From the NCBI GenBank assembly GCA_965214375.1, contig OZ243947.1, positions 1,612,001 to 1,676,000 of the forward strand: a stretch of 64,000 nt of DNA, given 5' to 3'. Numbering within the stretch: position 1 is the stretch's first letter; each line of letters starts with the position of its first letter. The position numbers and the translations under genes are program-made. Positions 1 to 9,251 of the stretch are shown here, piece by piece. The notes below the pieces were generated by a model. That model saw only the letters and a program-made list of their open reading frames with translations. It was not told the origin of the DNA and searched no databases. Origin of the DNA: Endobugula sp965214375. GTDB lineage: Bacteria; Pseudomonadota; Gammaproteobacteria; Pseudomonadales; Cellvibrionaceae.

Positions 1-883
1 GTTGTTTCTTCCAGCAAGCAAAGGCATTGGCTTCATAAAAAGAAATATGGCTTAACATAGCCTCTTTATTAACTGCTTTTAAGCCTGCCAAGGTGTAATA
101 GAACCATTCACCATCAATATTCTGCCAATACAATGGCGCTTGAATATTATTCTCGCATACCCAACTCCACCCTTCATCCAGCCAGTAACGAAAATCACAA
201 TAGCCGCCGTCTTGTATAAACTCCAGATATTCTCCGTTAGTGACTAATGACGTTGAAATACTATAGGCATTTAAAAAAACCGGGTGTCGACCCAGCTCAT
301 TATCAAAACAAAAATCATCGCCATTATGACCAATATGATACATGCCTTCATCAATGTCACACCAACCGCTGTCGGTATTGACATCATCCACAAGATTAAA
401 ATCTTCACGATACACCGGATACCCGGGATTAAATGAGAAGGTATATTTTAAATCCGACAATAATAATTCCTGATGTTGTTGTTCGTGGTGAAGACCCAAC
501 ACGACTAACGATTCCACATCCTTATGTAATGGTGAAGATAATAATTCCAGCATTGCACTATCAACATGGCGGCGATAGTCCATGACTTCCGTGACGGTTG
601 GCCGTGTCATTAAACCTCGCTGAGAACGCAAAGCCCGTTCGCCAACACCTTGATAGTAGCTATTGAAGAGAAAAGAAAACAATGGGTGAAAAGGCACATA
701 CCCGGAGACATATTTACTCAGTATCATGGTTTCAAAAAACCAAGTGATATGGGCAAGGTGCCATTTAGGCGGACTGACAAAATCCGCCGCCTGTGGCACA
801 TAATCTTCTATCGATAATGGTTCACACAAGTGTTCTGTATAGGCACGAACAGATTGGTAGTGTTCCTTTAACATACTGCGCAT
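1..883 (-). CDS. egtB: Ergothioneine biosynthesis protein EgtB (partial, C-terminus outside window)
   Basis: EgtB is the non-haem iron sulfoxide synthase that joins a thiol donor to hercynine, oxidatively, in ergothioneine synthesis. Reading leftward from the ATG at 883, about 294 codons are in the window. The N-terminal DinB-like half has the iron-binding histidines in WHLAHITWFFE (about residue 41) and HHEQQHQELLL. An FGE/SUMF1-type half follows (GMYHIGHNGDDFCFDNE, then SFYEANAFACW) and runs off the left edge. No stop occurs inside the visible part. OvoA shares this architecture but is longer and carries a methyltransferase domain that would lie outside, so EgtB is the likelier but not proven call. 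The gene is divergent from the DUF1223 gene at 983. Confidence 0.85.
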   Translation of the reverse strand, partial: MRSMLKEHYQSVRAYTEHLCEPLSIEDYVPQAADFVSPPKWHLAHITWFFETMILSKYVSGYVPFHPLFSFLFNSYYQGVGERALRSQRGLMTRPTVTEVMDYRRHVDSAMLELLSSPLHKDVESLVVLGLHHEQQHQELLLSDLKYTFSFNPGYPVYREDFNLVDDVNTDSGWCDIDEGMYHIGHNGDDFCFDNELGRHPVFLNAYSISTSLVTNGEYLEFIQDGGYCDFRYWLDEGWSWVCENNIQAPLYWQNIDGEWFYYTLAGLKAVNKEAMLSHISFYEANAFACWKKQ

Positions 884-982
884 TTATTACTTTTATTTTT
901 GAACGTTTTCATTAATTTACCGTCAAACCATAAAAGGATTAGTTACAAATGACAAGTGCCAATATAACAGGTTCACTATGAG

Positions 983-1681
983 ATGATATTTTTTCGTATT
1001 TTCACACTGTATGTATTTTCATTGCCGGTTTTCGCTGAGGCAGAAAAACCCATCACCGTTGTTGAGCTCTACACTAGCCAAGGATGCTATTCGTGTCCAC
1101 CCGCAGACAAACTGCTTGGCACACTTAAAAAACACGATAATATTATTGCTTTTTCCTGTCATGTAACTTACTGGAACTATTTAGGGTGGCGCGATACCTT
1201 TTCACGCTCTTTTTGTGATAACCGTCAACGTCGTTATCAACGCCACCTTAAAGGTTATAAGGGCGTCTATACACCACAGATGATTGTTAACGGTCGCTAT
1301 GCCGCCGTCGGATCTCGCAAACAACGCGTTCAGGCAATGATCAACCATACACAAGACAGCGACAGCGTTGCTTCTCTTGATTTTTCTGTTAAGAACCAAC
1401 AACTCGTTATCCAACCTTTAGACGCTTCCACTGAAAAAGTGGTACAACTGTATTTGCTCGGCATCTCCGGTGACCATTTTCTCCCCATAAAAACCGGAGA
1501 AAATGCGGGCAAAAAATTACCGTATCACAACCCTGTTGAACACTCTATTAATTTGGGGCAATGGGATACGACAACAATGACCAGTTATACGCTAGAACAG
1601 TATCCCTCTGCCATTAAGGAATGGATTGTTATTGCGCAAGCAAGCCCTTTGGGACATATTATTGCTGCAGGAAAGCGCTAA
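983..1681 (+). CDS. DUF1223 family secreted thioredoxin-like protein
   Basis: An exported protein of 232 residues with a short hydrophobic N-terminus (signal peptide ending near VFAEAE), followed by the DUF1223 hallmark VVELYTSQGCYSCPPAD with a CxxC-like pair. The later HVTYWNYLGWRD and YTPQMIVNGR segments are typical of the family, which has a thioredoxin-like fold and no firmly assigned reaction. An ATG five bases upstream is followed at once by a stop, so the ATG at 983 is the usable start. Its 3' end overlaps the convergent sirtuin gene by 23 bases. A redox or metal-handling role in the periplasm is inference. Confidence 0.85.
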   Translation: MIFFRIFTLYVFSLPVFAEAEKPITVVELYTSQGCYSCPPADKLLGTLKKHDNIIAFSCHVTYWNYLGWRDTFSRSFCDNRQRRYQRHLKGYKGVYTPQMIVNGRYAAVGSRKQRVQAMINHTQDSDSVASLDFSVKNQQLVIQPLDASTEKVVQLYLLGISGDHFLPIKTGENAGKKLPYHNPVEHSINLGQWDTTTMTSYTLEQYPSAIKEWIVIAQASPLGHIIAAGKR

Positions 1682-2372
1682 AAAATTCAGGTACTACTTC
1701 GGTGGCAGGACCATAGTGTTGCTCATCAAATAATGAACCTGTTGTTGAGGGCTCAAGATTTAACTCAACCGTATGCGCCCCGTAATATTTTGCAGTCTGA
1801 AAAAAACTAGCAGCCGGATAGACATTACCCGAGGTGCCAATCGCCACAAATAAATCACATGTCCGCAGGGCTTGTTCAATGTCAGCCATATACAATGGCA
1901 TTTCTCCGAACCAGACAACATGCGGACGCAGTTGGCCAGGCTGACGACAACATGTACATTCGTCTTCCGGTGAGGTATCTGCGGCACAATCAAATACATC
2001 ACCTGTCGTCTTGCAACGTATTTTAAGTAGATCTCCGTGCATGGGGTAAATAGTTCCGCTACCCGACTGCTGATGAAGATTATCAATATTCTGCGTGACT
2101 AAGGTAACGCTACCAGACAATGATCGACTCAGTTCTACAATAGCTTGGTGTGCCGCATTGGGAACAATGCCGTCGAGCAAATAACGACGACGCTCATTAT
2201 AAAAACGATGCACTAAATATGGATCACGGATAAACGCTTCAGGCGTAGCAACGTCTTCTACCCGATGATTTTCCCAAAGACCATCCGCCGCGCGAAAGGT
2301 ATTAATACCCGATTCTGCGGATACTCCCGCCCCTGTGAGAATAACGATAGATTGATAGGGACCTGCAGACAC
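1659..2372 (-). CDS. cobB: NAD-dependent protein deacylase, sirtuin CobB
   Basis: A 237-residue class III sirtuin that removes acyl groups from lysines using NAD. Visible motifs are the NAD-binding GAGVSAESGINTFR near the N-terminus, TQNIDNLH, the catalytic histidine in YPMHGDLL, zinc-site cysteines including the CTCC pair, and GTSGNVYPAA. The YNERRR segment has the Tyr and Arg that in SIRT5-like enzymes favour succinyl-lysine. The start is a GTG at 2372, giving the N-terminus typical of CobB. CobB classically reactivates acetyl-CoA synthetase, and an acs gene with the target lysine lies at 29.9-31.9 kb. The gene appears intact. Confidence 0.93.
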   Translation of the reverse strand: MSAGPYQSIVILTGAGVSAESGINTFRAADGLWENHRVEDVATPEAFIRDPYLVHRFYNERRRYLLDGIVPNAAHQAIVELSRSLSGSVTLVTQNIDNLHQQSGSGTIYPMHGDLLKIRCKTTGDVFDCAADTSPEDECTCCRQPGQLRPHVVWFGEMPLYMADIEQALRTCDLFVAIGTSGNVYPAASFFQTAKYYGAHTVELNLEPSTTGSLFDEQHYGPATEVVPEFFSAFLQQ

Positions 2373-2395
2373 TATTGCCGCTCTCTCATCACTGA

Positions 2396-2953
2396 TTAAT
2401 GGTGCTTGTGGTGGTGATGCTTATGTCCATGGTGTTTATGCGAAGTTGTGTGTTGCTCTTTTGCGGGCGCCTCTACTTTAATTTTTTTACCCCCTTCAAA
2501 CACCAAATAAAAAACGACCTTATCACCTGTTTGAATCGGCTGTTTAACCCCCAAAAACATAATATGGTAACCACCCGGCTCAAAGTGTAATGATGCGCCA
2601 GCGTCAATAGTAATCGCTTTTATTTTTTGCATGCGCATTAGCCCATCAACCATGGCATGCTCATGCACTTCTACCTGATTAGAAACCTCGCCTTCAGCAC
2701 CGATAAGCGTTACCGCCTTATCGCTATGGTTCATTATCGTTAAATACGCCGCTGAGTTCACAACACCGGGAAGCGTTGTGTTAACCACAGGGTTATGCGC
2801 CATCACATCATCCGTTGTGGGATGATGGCCTTTATGGCTATGCCCCCCCGCCAAACATAAACTGGAGAAGAAAACGATAAAAACCGTGACTGGAAGAAAG
2901 GCAGGGTTATAAGAAAAAAAAATGTTTTGAAGACGTTTTATAGATTTATTCAT
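2396..2953 (-). CDS. PCu_A-type periplasmic copper chaperone with histidine-rich tail
   Basis: A copper chaperone of the PCu_A (DUF461) family that delivers Cu(I) in the periplasm, classically to the CuA site of cytochrome oxidase. The start at 2953 (MNKSIKRL) gives a signal peptide with hydrophobic core VTVFIVFFSSLCLAGG; a farther upstream ATG at 2998 is possible but less good. The copper motif is present: a His/Met pair (VEVHEHAM, LMRM) and, after a spacer, YHIMFLG. Unusual are a histidine cluster just after the signal peptide (GGHSHKGHH) and a C-terminal tail almost entirely of His and Lys, which should bind additional copper or zinc. Confidence 0.85.
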   Translation of the reverse strand: MNKSIKRLQNIFFSYNPAFLPVTVFIVFFSSLCLAGGHSHKGHHPTTDDVMAHNPVVNTTLPGVVNSAAYLTIMNHSDKAVTLIGAEGEVSNQVEVHEHAMVDGLMRMQKIKAITIDAGASLHFEPGGYHIMFLGVKQPIQTGDKVVFYLVFEGGKKIKVEAPAKEQHTTSHKHHGHKHHHHKHH

Positions 2954-3134
2954 AAAAAGCTCGTATAGATGTATTATGTTTTCACTTATTATAACCAAAA
3001 ACAGTCTTTTATAGGCTATATTTCCACTTCTTATAATTTTTATAAATAAACAATCCTATACATTTTCAGTGTTTACGTTATTCTAGCCTCGTTAGTTTTC
3101 ATTCTAGACTCTTATGCAGTAGAGGAGATGCTCT

Positions 3135-4166
3135 ATGAATAGTAACGTTACACCGTACTACCATTCTATCCCCCGTATACTCAATCATACCTTGTTATTA
3201 TTTATGGCGTGCTGTTGTTGTTTACTTTATGCGCCAACATAAACAGCAGGAATTACTGATAACTTACGTTTCACTGTCGATGCCAGCACTCGCTCAACAC
3301 GCTTTGGTATTCAAGACCAATCCAGCGGCATGCACGCACTTGGATTTGATATGCACAAGGTCTTTACCGGCGCTAATCACGATATAGGCACTTTATTATT
3401 ACAAGGTTATATCACCCGTATTGATGATCATCCGGCTCCACCGGGAATTTTAGATAGCGGCGATGACACGGAGTTTATTTATCGTATTTTTAATTTTAAT
3501 TACACGGGCTTTAAAGGTAATGCGCCTAATATTCGTATCGGTCACTATGAAGTCGCTTATGGGTTGGAACATGCCATTGATACCAACGGTACCTTACGCC
3601 AATATCAACAAGGTAAAAACCTCGGTATTAAATCGGATTGGGGTGTATCGTTAAATAAACAGATAGAAAAATTTGAATATGAAGTGGGTTACAGCACAGG
3701 AGGCAACCAAAATTTAAATTCAAACAATGGGTCTTTTGTCTATTCTGCACGTATTGGCACACCGAGTGACGATATCGCTATTTATGTCCTATCGCTCTAT
3801 AAAAGCCAATTAGGTACGACAGAAAGAGAGCGTGTGGGATTCGACTCTCGCCACTATTTTGGTCGCCACAGTGTCTTTTTCGAATTATCACTGGGCAACA
3901 ACAATGACCTCGATGTACGCAACGGCTTGCTCGAATGGAAAATTGTCAACAATCGAGAAACTCTACTCTATTACACTCAGCTCTCCTATTTATCCAGCGA
4001 CGATTCTGCGGGTAATAGTGATGAATCGATGCAGGGTATTGTCGGTATTCAATATACCCCTGACACCCACTGGGATATCAGCACACAGTACAGCCGCGAT
4101 CTATCTGTCTCGGGCACCAACCAGCGTCAAACATTGTTTGGCGTCCAAATGCGCTACCGCTATTAA
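3135..4166 (+). pseudogene. Outer-membrane beta-barrel (porin-like) with a TAA in the signal-peptide region
   Basis: The frame opens at ATG 3135 behind a good ribosome site (AGGAGA). It encodes a hydrophobic leader (LLLFMACCCCLLYAPT), hits TAA at 3240-3242, then continues without a break as a beta-barrel to 4166, ending in MRYRY. Alternating-residue strands and the aromatic C-terminus indicate an outer-membrane porin-like protein of about 343 codons. An internal start at ATG 3330 would lack any signal peptide, so the barrel could not be exported. The gene leads a group with the FMN_bind-like protein (12-base gap) and a histidine kinase. The lesion looks like a single substitution. The specific substrate is unknown. 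Confidence 0.7.
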
Positions 4167-4178
4167 GAGAGGTGTATC

Positions 4179-5198
4179 ATGAAACGCATATATATTTGTT
4201 TATTTACCATTGCTATCTTTAGCATCAGCTCGGTCGCTAATGCTGCGTTCTGCTCATTACGTGACCCTGTCAAAGCGATTAAAACACTGTATCCAGAATC
4301 CACATCCTTTAAATATTCGGTCAAGGTCATTGCCGCCAATATCCGCAATCAGGTGCAAGAGCTATTGCCACCCAACACATTACATTTTAGTGAGCTCGGA
4401 AAACACACCTTGTATATTGCTTATAAGGAAGATTCCCCCATTGGTTATGTGCATGTACGCTCAGAAGAGAGCCGCTGGGGCTTGGTGGAAATTGCTTGGG
4501 CGATAGACCTTAACCTAAAGGTACGTGATTTTCAGTTTCAACGCTGTCGCAACCGACAAAAAACCGTCGTTGAAGATGCTTTTTTTAAGGCCCAGCTAAA
4601 AGATAAAACCTATCAGGAATTTACTCATATGCTGGCTACCGATGGACTATCACTCAACACCAGTAAGATCAATGTCCCGGATAAAGCCAAAGGGCTGGCC
4701 GAAATTGTCATCCGCTGCGGCATGAAAACTTTATTAGTGACCGAACTGGCATGGAGCGATGAAATTCACAAAAACCGTCTTAGTAGTACGGCTAACAACC
4801 ACTTTGATGGCGCCAAACAGACTTATGTGGTGACGGATGTCATGGACGACACAATAGAGTCTATACTTAATAAAGCATTTGATGGTGCACAAACAGGTAT
4901 AGATAGGTCTTCTGTTATGGTTGCCAAGGTCTATGATGATCAAAAAAAAGTCATTGGTCTGGTTTATGAAGGGCAACTAGTCATTGATCGGAAACCGGCA
5001 AATATTCATTGGGCCATGACAACTGAGGGAGAGATTATCAATGTTGATAATCTCTATGGATGGCAACAAACAGCCACTCGTAACGCGTTTGAAAACACAA
5101 TCGGCAATCGCTATGAGCTTGCCGATCACTGCAATAATCGTGCGGAATTATTAACGCTCCAAGCGGTTCTAACCTCAAAACATATCTATTCTCTGTAA
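4179..5198 (+). CDS. Exported protein with two FMN_bind-like halves, function unknown
   Basis: A 339-residue protein with a clear signal peptide (MKRIYICLFTIAIFSISSVANA). The mature part seems to contain two related halves. Each has a short beta segment resembling FMN_bind/RnfG-type domains: GLVEIAWAIDLNLKVRDFQFQ near residue 100 and ANIHWAMTTEGEIINV near residue 275. I do not recognise a named family with confidence. It follows the porin-like gene by 12 bases and precedes a histidine kinase, so the three genes may form one operon, with this protein as a periplasmic accessory or redox partner (inference). The reading frame is intact. Confidence 0.6.
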   Translation: MKRIYICLFTIAIFSISSVANAAFCSLRDPVKAIKTLYPESTSFKYSVKVIAANIRNQVQELLPPNTLHFSELGKHTLYIAYKEDSPIGYVHVRSEESRWGLVEIAWAIDLNLKVRDFQFQRCRNRQKTVVEDAFFKAQLKDKTYQEFTHMLATDGLSLNTSKINVPDKAKGLAEIVIRCGMKTLLVTELAWSDEIHKNRLSSTANNHFDGAKQTYVVTDVMDDTIESILNKAFDGAQTGIDRSSVMVAKVYDDQKKVIGLVYEGQLVIDRKPANIHWAMTTEGEIINVDNLYGWQQTATRNAFENTIGNRYELADHCNNRAELLTLQAVLTSKHIYSL

Positions 5199-5253
5199 GC
5201 CATCCATGCTATTCCCTGCTTAAATGCAGGAAAACACCAATAGCAGGCAATCC

Positions 5254-6882
5254 ATGCGTATATCAATAAAGAGCTTCATTGTTGTTCTTGTATGCTTAGT
5301 GGGTGCAGGCATATTTGCCGGAGTTGTTTTTATTGCTTATAGCAAACTGGAACAAGCACGCTATGACCGAGAAGTCACACAACTCGCGCTTCGAGAATCA
5401 GAAAAATTCAGAACAATTACTTCGCAATGGTTTAATACGATTGATTTATTTTTTTTCGAAAAACAGGGATATTTAGCGGCCGGTATAAAAACGCAAGCGT
5501 TGCAAATGGTGGAGGTTATAGAAGTCATACATGGCTACCAAAAAAAATCGGAAGACCCTATTTTTATGAAGTATCATCTGCCATTTAAGACATAAAAAAC
5601 GCTATCGACAAATCATCTATTCTGGAAGATCAGGAAGGCGAAGAGTGGAATCAATATATTGACCTGATGGATGATAGGGCAGGTATTATTATTGATAATA
5701 TTGACATCTTATATGAGGGCTATCAAAAAAACTCCATAGAAACCAATCGTTCCTATGAAAAGAAAATAATGATTTTCGGTTAATTGTTATTATTTAAATT
5801 ATCATCTATTTATTATTCGCCTTTATATCATGGTTATGAGCAAAAAAAACATTACTGTACCCGTACAAAACCTCAGCGGACTGACCAAAGAAGCGGACAT
5901 AGACACCAAAGGCTTATCGTTTATTCTCAAAAAAGGCCCTAAAGAAGTCATGTATCTGAGCAAAAATTTTCAAGAATTCTATGACAAATTATTTTTAGCC
6001 CGACAAAAATCAGAAAAAATAAAACAAGAACTACAAAAAAGTCTGAATGAATTATCTGAAGCTCGGTTACAATTAATACAATCAGAAAAACTCGCCTCAG
6101 TCGGCCAATTAGACGCAGGAGTTGCACACGAAATCAACAACCCTATTGGCGCCATTGCTAGCAACTTTAACACACTAAAAAGCTATGCTGAAGATCTTGC
6201 TGACGTATTGGAAAAACAGGAGGAGTGCTTCAAAAAAATACAGCAGACCGATGACAATAAAGAAGACATTTACGAAGAATTGAAACGTTACCAAACCCAA
6301 AAAGATGTTGACTTTATTATGGAAGATATGAATTTATTACTGGGCGATTCACACACAGGTATTGATAAAATTAAAAATATTGTTTCAGATCTTTTAGAGT
6401 TTTCCCATGTCAATGCACCAGATCTCACACAAGTGAATATTAATGAGTTAATGAATAAAACGATTCACCTTATCGATAACAACAGGCTACAAAATATCAC
6501 CATAAAAAATCATAACGAAAAGCTGCCTGATCTTGTCTGTCATAAAGGAAAAATAGGTCAAGCATTAATGAACATACTAATGAATGCTATAGAAGCTATT
6601 GAACGAACCGAAAAAAAAGGAATGATACACTGCAAAACATTTATGCATAAACATAAAATATATATTGAAATACAAAATAATGGTTGCGGCATAGAAGAGG
6701 ATCAAATGAACCGTATCTTTGACCCGTTCTATACCACGAAAAGTATTGGCGATGGCACGGGTCTGGGTCTGCACTTAACACAAAGCATTATGGAAAACCA
6801 TGACGGCGCAGTGATGGCCGTCAGCAAACCCGGTGTTGGCACTAAATTCAGATTAGAGTTGCCACTAAAAGAACAAGCCTAG
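5254..6882 (+). pseudogene. Membrane sensor histidine kinase with a broken sensor half
   Basis: The 5' part encodes a membrane anchor (FIVVLVCLVGAGIFAGVVFIAY) and a helical periplasmic sensor. It is disrupted near 5590 (one base apparently lost), after which the sensor continues in another frame to TAA 5781. The second membrane helix is readable only in a third frame (stops at 5795 and 5837), and the frame shifts again at an A8 run (5842-5849). From ATG 5830 or 5836 a 350-codon frame is clean, with H-box AHEINNPIGAI, N-box NILMNAIEAIE and GTGLGLHLTQ, so a soluble kinase could still be made. The start at 5254 is preferred because AGG lies just upstream. It overlaps tatD convergently by 18 bases. 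No response regulator is adjacent. Confidence 0.75.
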
Positions 6883-7629
6883 CGCATTAGCCGTTGTTTG
6901 CTCAGAGATGGTTGACACTGCCTGACCTCTTAACTGAGATAATTCAGCGACTATTGTCGTCAGGGATAATGGTGTATTGGCTTTTCCCTGAAGACCATAT
7001 GGCGGCATATCCGGCGCATCAGTTTCCAGCAATAGAGACTCCAATGGCATGTGTGCGATTGTCTCGCGCGTTTTTTTGGCACGAGGATAGGTAATACTGC
7101 CTCCCACCCCGACATAAAAGCCCATGGCCCAATACTCCCTAGCCAGTTCTAGACTCCCCGTAAAACCATGAATAACGCCACCTTTCACAGGCAAATACCG
7201 TTTTAATAAACGTAGCATCTCATTATGCGCTTTACGCACGTGAATAATCACAGGCAAAGCATGATCAACGGCCATCCGTAAATGCTGCTCAAACACTGGC
7301 ACCTGATACTCAAAAGACGTGTCGATAGACGCATCCAGACCACACTCACCGATAGCCACACAAGCAGGCGCAGCCAAAAGGCGGCTCCATTCATCGTTTT
7401 CAGGCAGTGAGTTATCACTCACCCACCATGGATGAAGACCCGCAGCCATTACAATACCGGGATATTGACTGGCAATACCTAAGCACTTCTGCCACTGCAC
7501 AGGCTCAACTCCAGGCATTAACAAGCCTTGTATACCCACCTGTAAACATTGCTGCCACAGTGCATCACGCTGGTGGTCAAACTCGGCAAAATCAAAATGG
7601 CAGTGCGTATCAAAAAGAGAATCGGACAT
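6865..7629 (-). CDS. TatD/YjjV family metal-dependent hydrolase
   Basis: A TIM-barrel metal-dependent deoxyribonuclease-like hydrolase of 254 residues, the usual family length. Metal ligands are seen in DTHCHFD at the N-terminus, the Glu of AIGECGLD, VIIHVRKAH, VIHGFTG, and the C-terminal ETDAPDMPPYG. Sequence is closer to YjjV-type paralogues than to TatD itself (inference from the short ETDAPDMPP segment and spacing). It is convergent with the histidine kinase at 5254 and transcribed away from the small gene at 7707. Confidence 0.9.
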   Translation of the reverse strand: MSDSLFDTHCHFDFAEFDHQRDALWQQCLQVGIQGLLMPGVEPVQWQKCLGIASQYPGIVMAAGLHPWWVSDNSLPENDEWSRLLAAPACVAIGECGLDASIDTSFEYQVPVFEQHLRMAVDHALPVIIHVRKAHNEMLRLLKRYLPVKGGVIHGFTGSLELAREYWAMGFYVGVGGSITYPRAKKTRETIAHMPLESLLLETDAPDMPPYGLQGKANTPLSLTTIVAELSQLRGQAVSTISEQTTANALGLFF

Positions 7630-7706
7630 AGCTGGTATTTTAACAAAAACCCTTTAGAATACGTGCTCCCTGCGTAAAAGCAGATTATTAACCAAGAGGA
7701 AAGGCG

Positions 7707-7919
7707 ATGGAAATCGAGAAAAAAACTGCCGAGTACGTGATTCTGAAACGTGCTGATGGTCGCTACGCTGTAAAAGGCGCTAAAAATACATTCATTAATG
7801 GTGATGATAAAGTCGCTATTTTACAAGCCGAAGGACTACTGAAAAAGCCAGAACCCAAGGCTGAAGAAGCCCCTGCTGAGGCCAGCGAAGAAGCCACCGC
7901 AGAAGAAGAGACTGAATAA
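7707..7919 (+). CDS. Small acidic-tailed protein, function unknown
   Basis: A 70-residue protein with a compact N-terminal half (EYVILKRADGRYAVKGAKN) and a very acidic Glu/Ala/Pro tail. A good ribosome site (AAGAGGAAAGG) stands just before the ATG. Short proteins of this kind occur as conserved hypotheticals in gammaproteobacteria, and no function is known to me. It stands alone and is followed by a hairpin at 7929-7954. Confidence 0.65.
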   Translation: MEIEKKTAEYVILKRADGRYAVKGAKNTFINGDDKVAILQAEGLLKKPEPKAEEAPAEASEEATAEEETE

Positions 7920-7928
7920 CTATACTTG

Positions 7929-7954
7929 GGCACTTCTTTACCTTAGGAAGTGCC
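7929..7954 (+). terminator. Hairpin after the small acidic gene
   Basis: Perfect 8-base arms GGCACTTC and GAAGTGCC around a 10-base loop, 10 bases after the stop codon. The run after it is only weakly T-rich, so it is a probable but not ideal intrinsic terminator. Confidence 0.5.
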
Positions 7955-8017
7955 TGTTCCTACCCCTTTTATCGTGCAGCACACAACACCCATTCACCAT
8001 TAACCTTTTATTTAATT

Positions 8018-8037
8018 ATGTTATGTTATAACATAAC
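8018..8037. promoter_or_regulatory. Zur-box-like palindrome upstream of the porin-imelysin locus
   Basis: A perfect 18-base palindrome lies at 8020-8037. Aligned from 8018, the core ATGTTAT-GT-TATAACAT matches the gammaproteobacterial Zur operator core that I remember (ATGTTATANTATAACAT) at all but one defined position. It sits 213 bases before the porin start and about 80 bases upstream of a Fur box, in a 330-base intergenic stretch. Zinc control is inference; the palindrome itself is directly visible. Confidence 0.5.
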
Positions 8038-8098
8038 GTTATAAGTTTAACACGCAAACTCGTCACATATTCCTTGTTTTCGGCGAGAACCCTTATAA

Positions 8099-8148
8099 GC
8101 AAATGATAATCATTATTGTTTACATTTTTGTTCTCAATCATGTATCAT
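8099..8148 (+). promoter_or_regulatory. Fur box overlapping a probable promoter for the porin/imelysin locus
   Basis: Bases 8099-8117 match the classic 19-base Fur consensus at 16 positions (core AATGATAATCATTAT). Directly downstream are a -35-like TTTACA (8119-8124) and a -10-like TATCAT (8143-8148) with an 18-base spacer, so Fur bound here would block RNA polymerase. The porin starts at 8250 with ribosome site GAGGAG, leaving a roughly 100-base leader. Imelysin operons are known to be iron-regulated, which fits. Confidence 0.75.
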
Positions 8149-8249
8149 GCGCAAATTCAAGATTCAGGACAGAAAAATTCGCGAGCCTGGGCACTGACAC
8201 AAAGGACGCTTCCATTATTCTTTTCAATTATTAAATTGAGGAGATTTTT

Positions 8250-9170
8250 ATGAAAAAATTAACTCTTGCTGCTGCTATTGCCTTTGCGACTGCTTCAGGC
8301 GCTGCCAATGCGGTAACTGTTGTCGAAAAAGACGGTTTCAAATTCAAAATTGATGGCGATATTCAAATACAACTACGTAAAGACGTTGGTGCAAATCAGG
8401 ATACGGGTATTGATTTTGATGATTCTGAAATCAAAAACAAAGTCACCTATGACCTAGGTAATGGCTTGACCGCTTTCGCAGAAGCACACTTTGATACTAA
8501 GAAAGCGGCAACTGAAGAAACGTTCGTAGGCCTAGAAGCCGAAAACTTCAATGTTACACTGGGTAACACCAACTACGCTACCGATGATTTTGCCACAGAA
8601 GGCAGTATTGAAGGTGCAGGCTCAGTGAATGCGTTTGACAATGAATTTGGTAATGGTGTTGATGGCGATATTATTCGTCTTGACTTCAGTGCAGGCGCTT
8701 TAACGGGTGCAATTTCTCACGATGTAGATGAAACGTCGACAACAGATCCAACATCAACCGATATTTTCTTGTCTGTAGAATTAGGCCCAGTTGCTGTTGG
8801 TGCGGCTCATCAAAATCATAAAGCTAATGATACGGCTGATGATGTATCCAGTTCTGGTTTTAGCGTTTCATTCAATGCGGGTGATATTGGTATTGCACTG
8901 GATAGCAGTAAAACAGGCAGTGGTGCAACTGGTGGTTTGGAAGACTTGTAAATCACTAACATCTCTGCCGTTATCCCTGTAGGCGCACATGCAGAAGGTG
9001 TTATTGGTTTTGTTGACGAGTCAAATAAAGCCAATACTGCGAAAAACTCATGGTATGCCAATATCACTTATGCATTCCCTAAAGCAGACAAGGTAACTAT
9101 TTTCGGCGAAATCCAGAAGAAAGATGACGAAAGTGCAGGTGCTTTAGCCGGTCTACGCGTTAAATTATAA
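8250..9170 (+). pseudogene. General porin (OmpC/Porin_4-like) interrupted by TAA
   Basis: A trimeric-type porin with signal peptide MKKLTLAAAIAFATASGAANA and a beta-barrel start typical of small gammaproteobacterial porins (FKFKIDGDIQIQLRKD). The frame meets TAA at 8949-8951 and continues with barrel strands (WYANITYAFPKADKVTIFG) to a natural end at 9168-9170. Loss of the last about 73 codons would remove the C-terminal strands needed for assembly. Zur-like and Fur sites lie upstream and a strong terminator follows, so it is probably transcribed alone or partly with the imelysin genes. The single stop in an otherwise clean frame suggests a recent lesion. Confidence 0.8.
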
Positions 9171-9177
9171 TAATAAA

Positions 9178-9217
9178 AAAACCGATACTTCCACTCGCCC
9201 CCGGCAGTATCGGTTTT
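9178..9217 (+). terminator. Rho-independent terminator after the porin
   Basis: Perfect 12-base arms AAAACCGATACT and AGTATCGGTTTT enclose a C-rich loop, starting seven bases after the porin stop. Because of the A/T arms it could act in both directions. It separates the porin from the imelysin gene at 9252. Confidence 0.85.
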
Positions 9218-9251
9218 AACTCATATAATCTAATACAATACAGGTGATACT

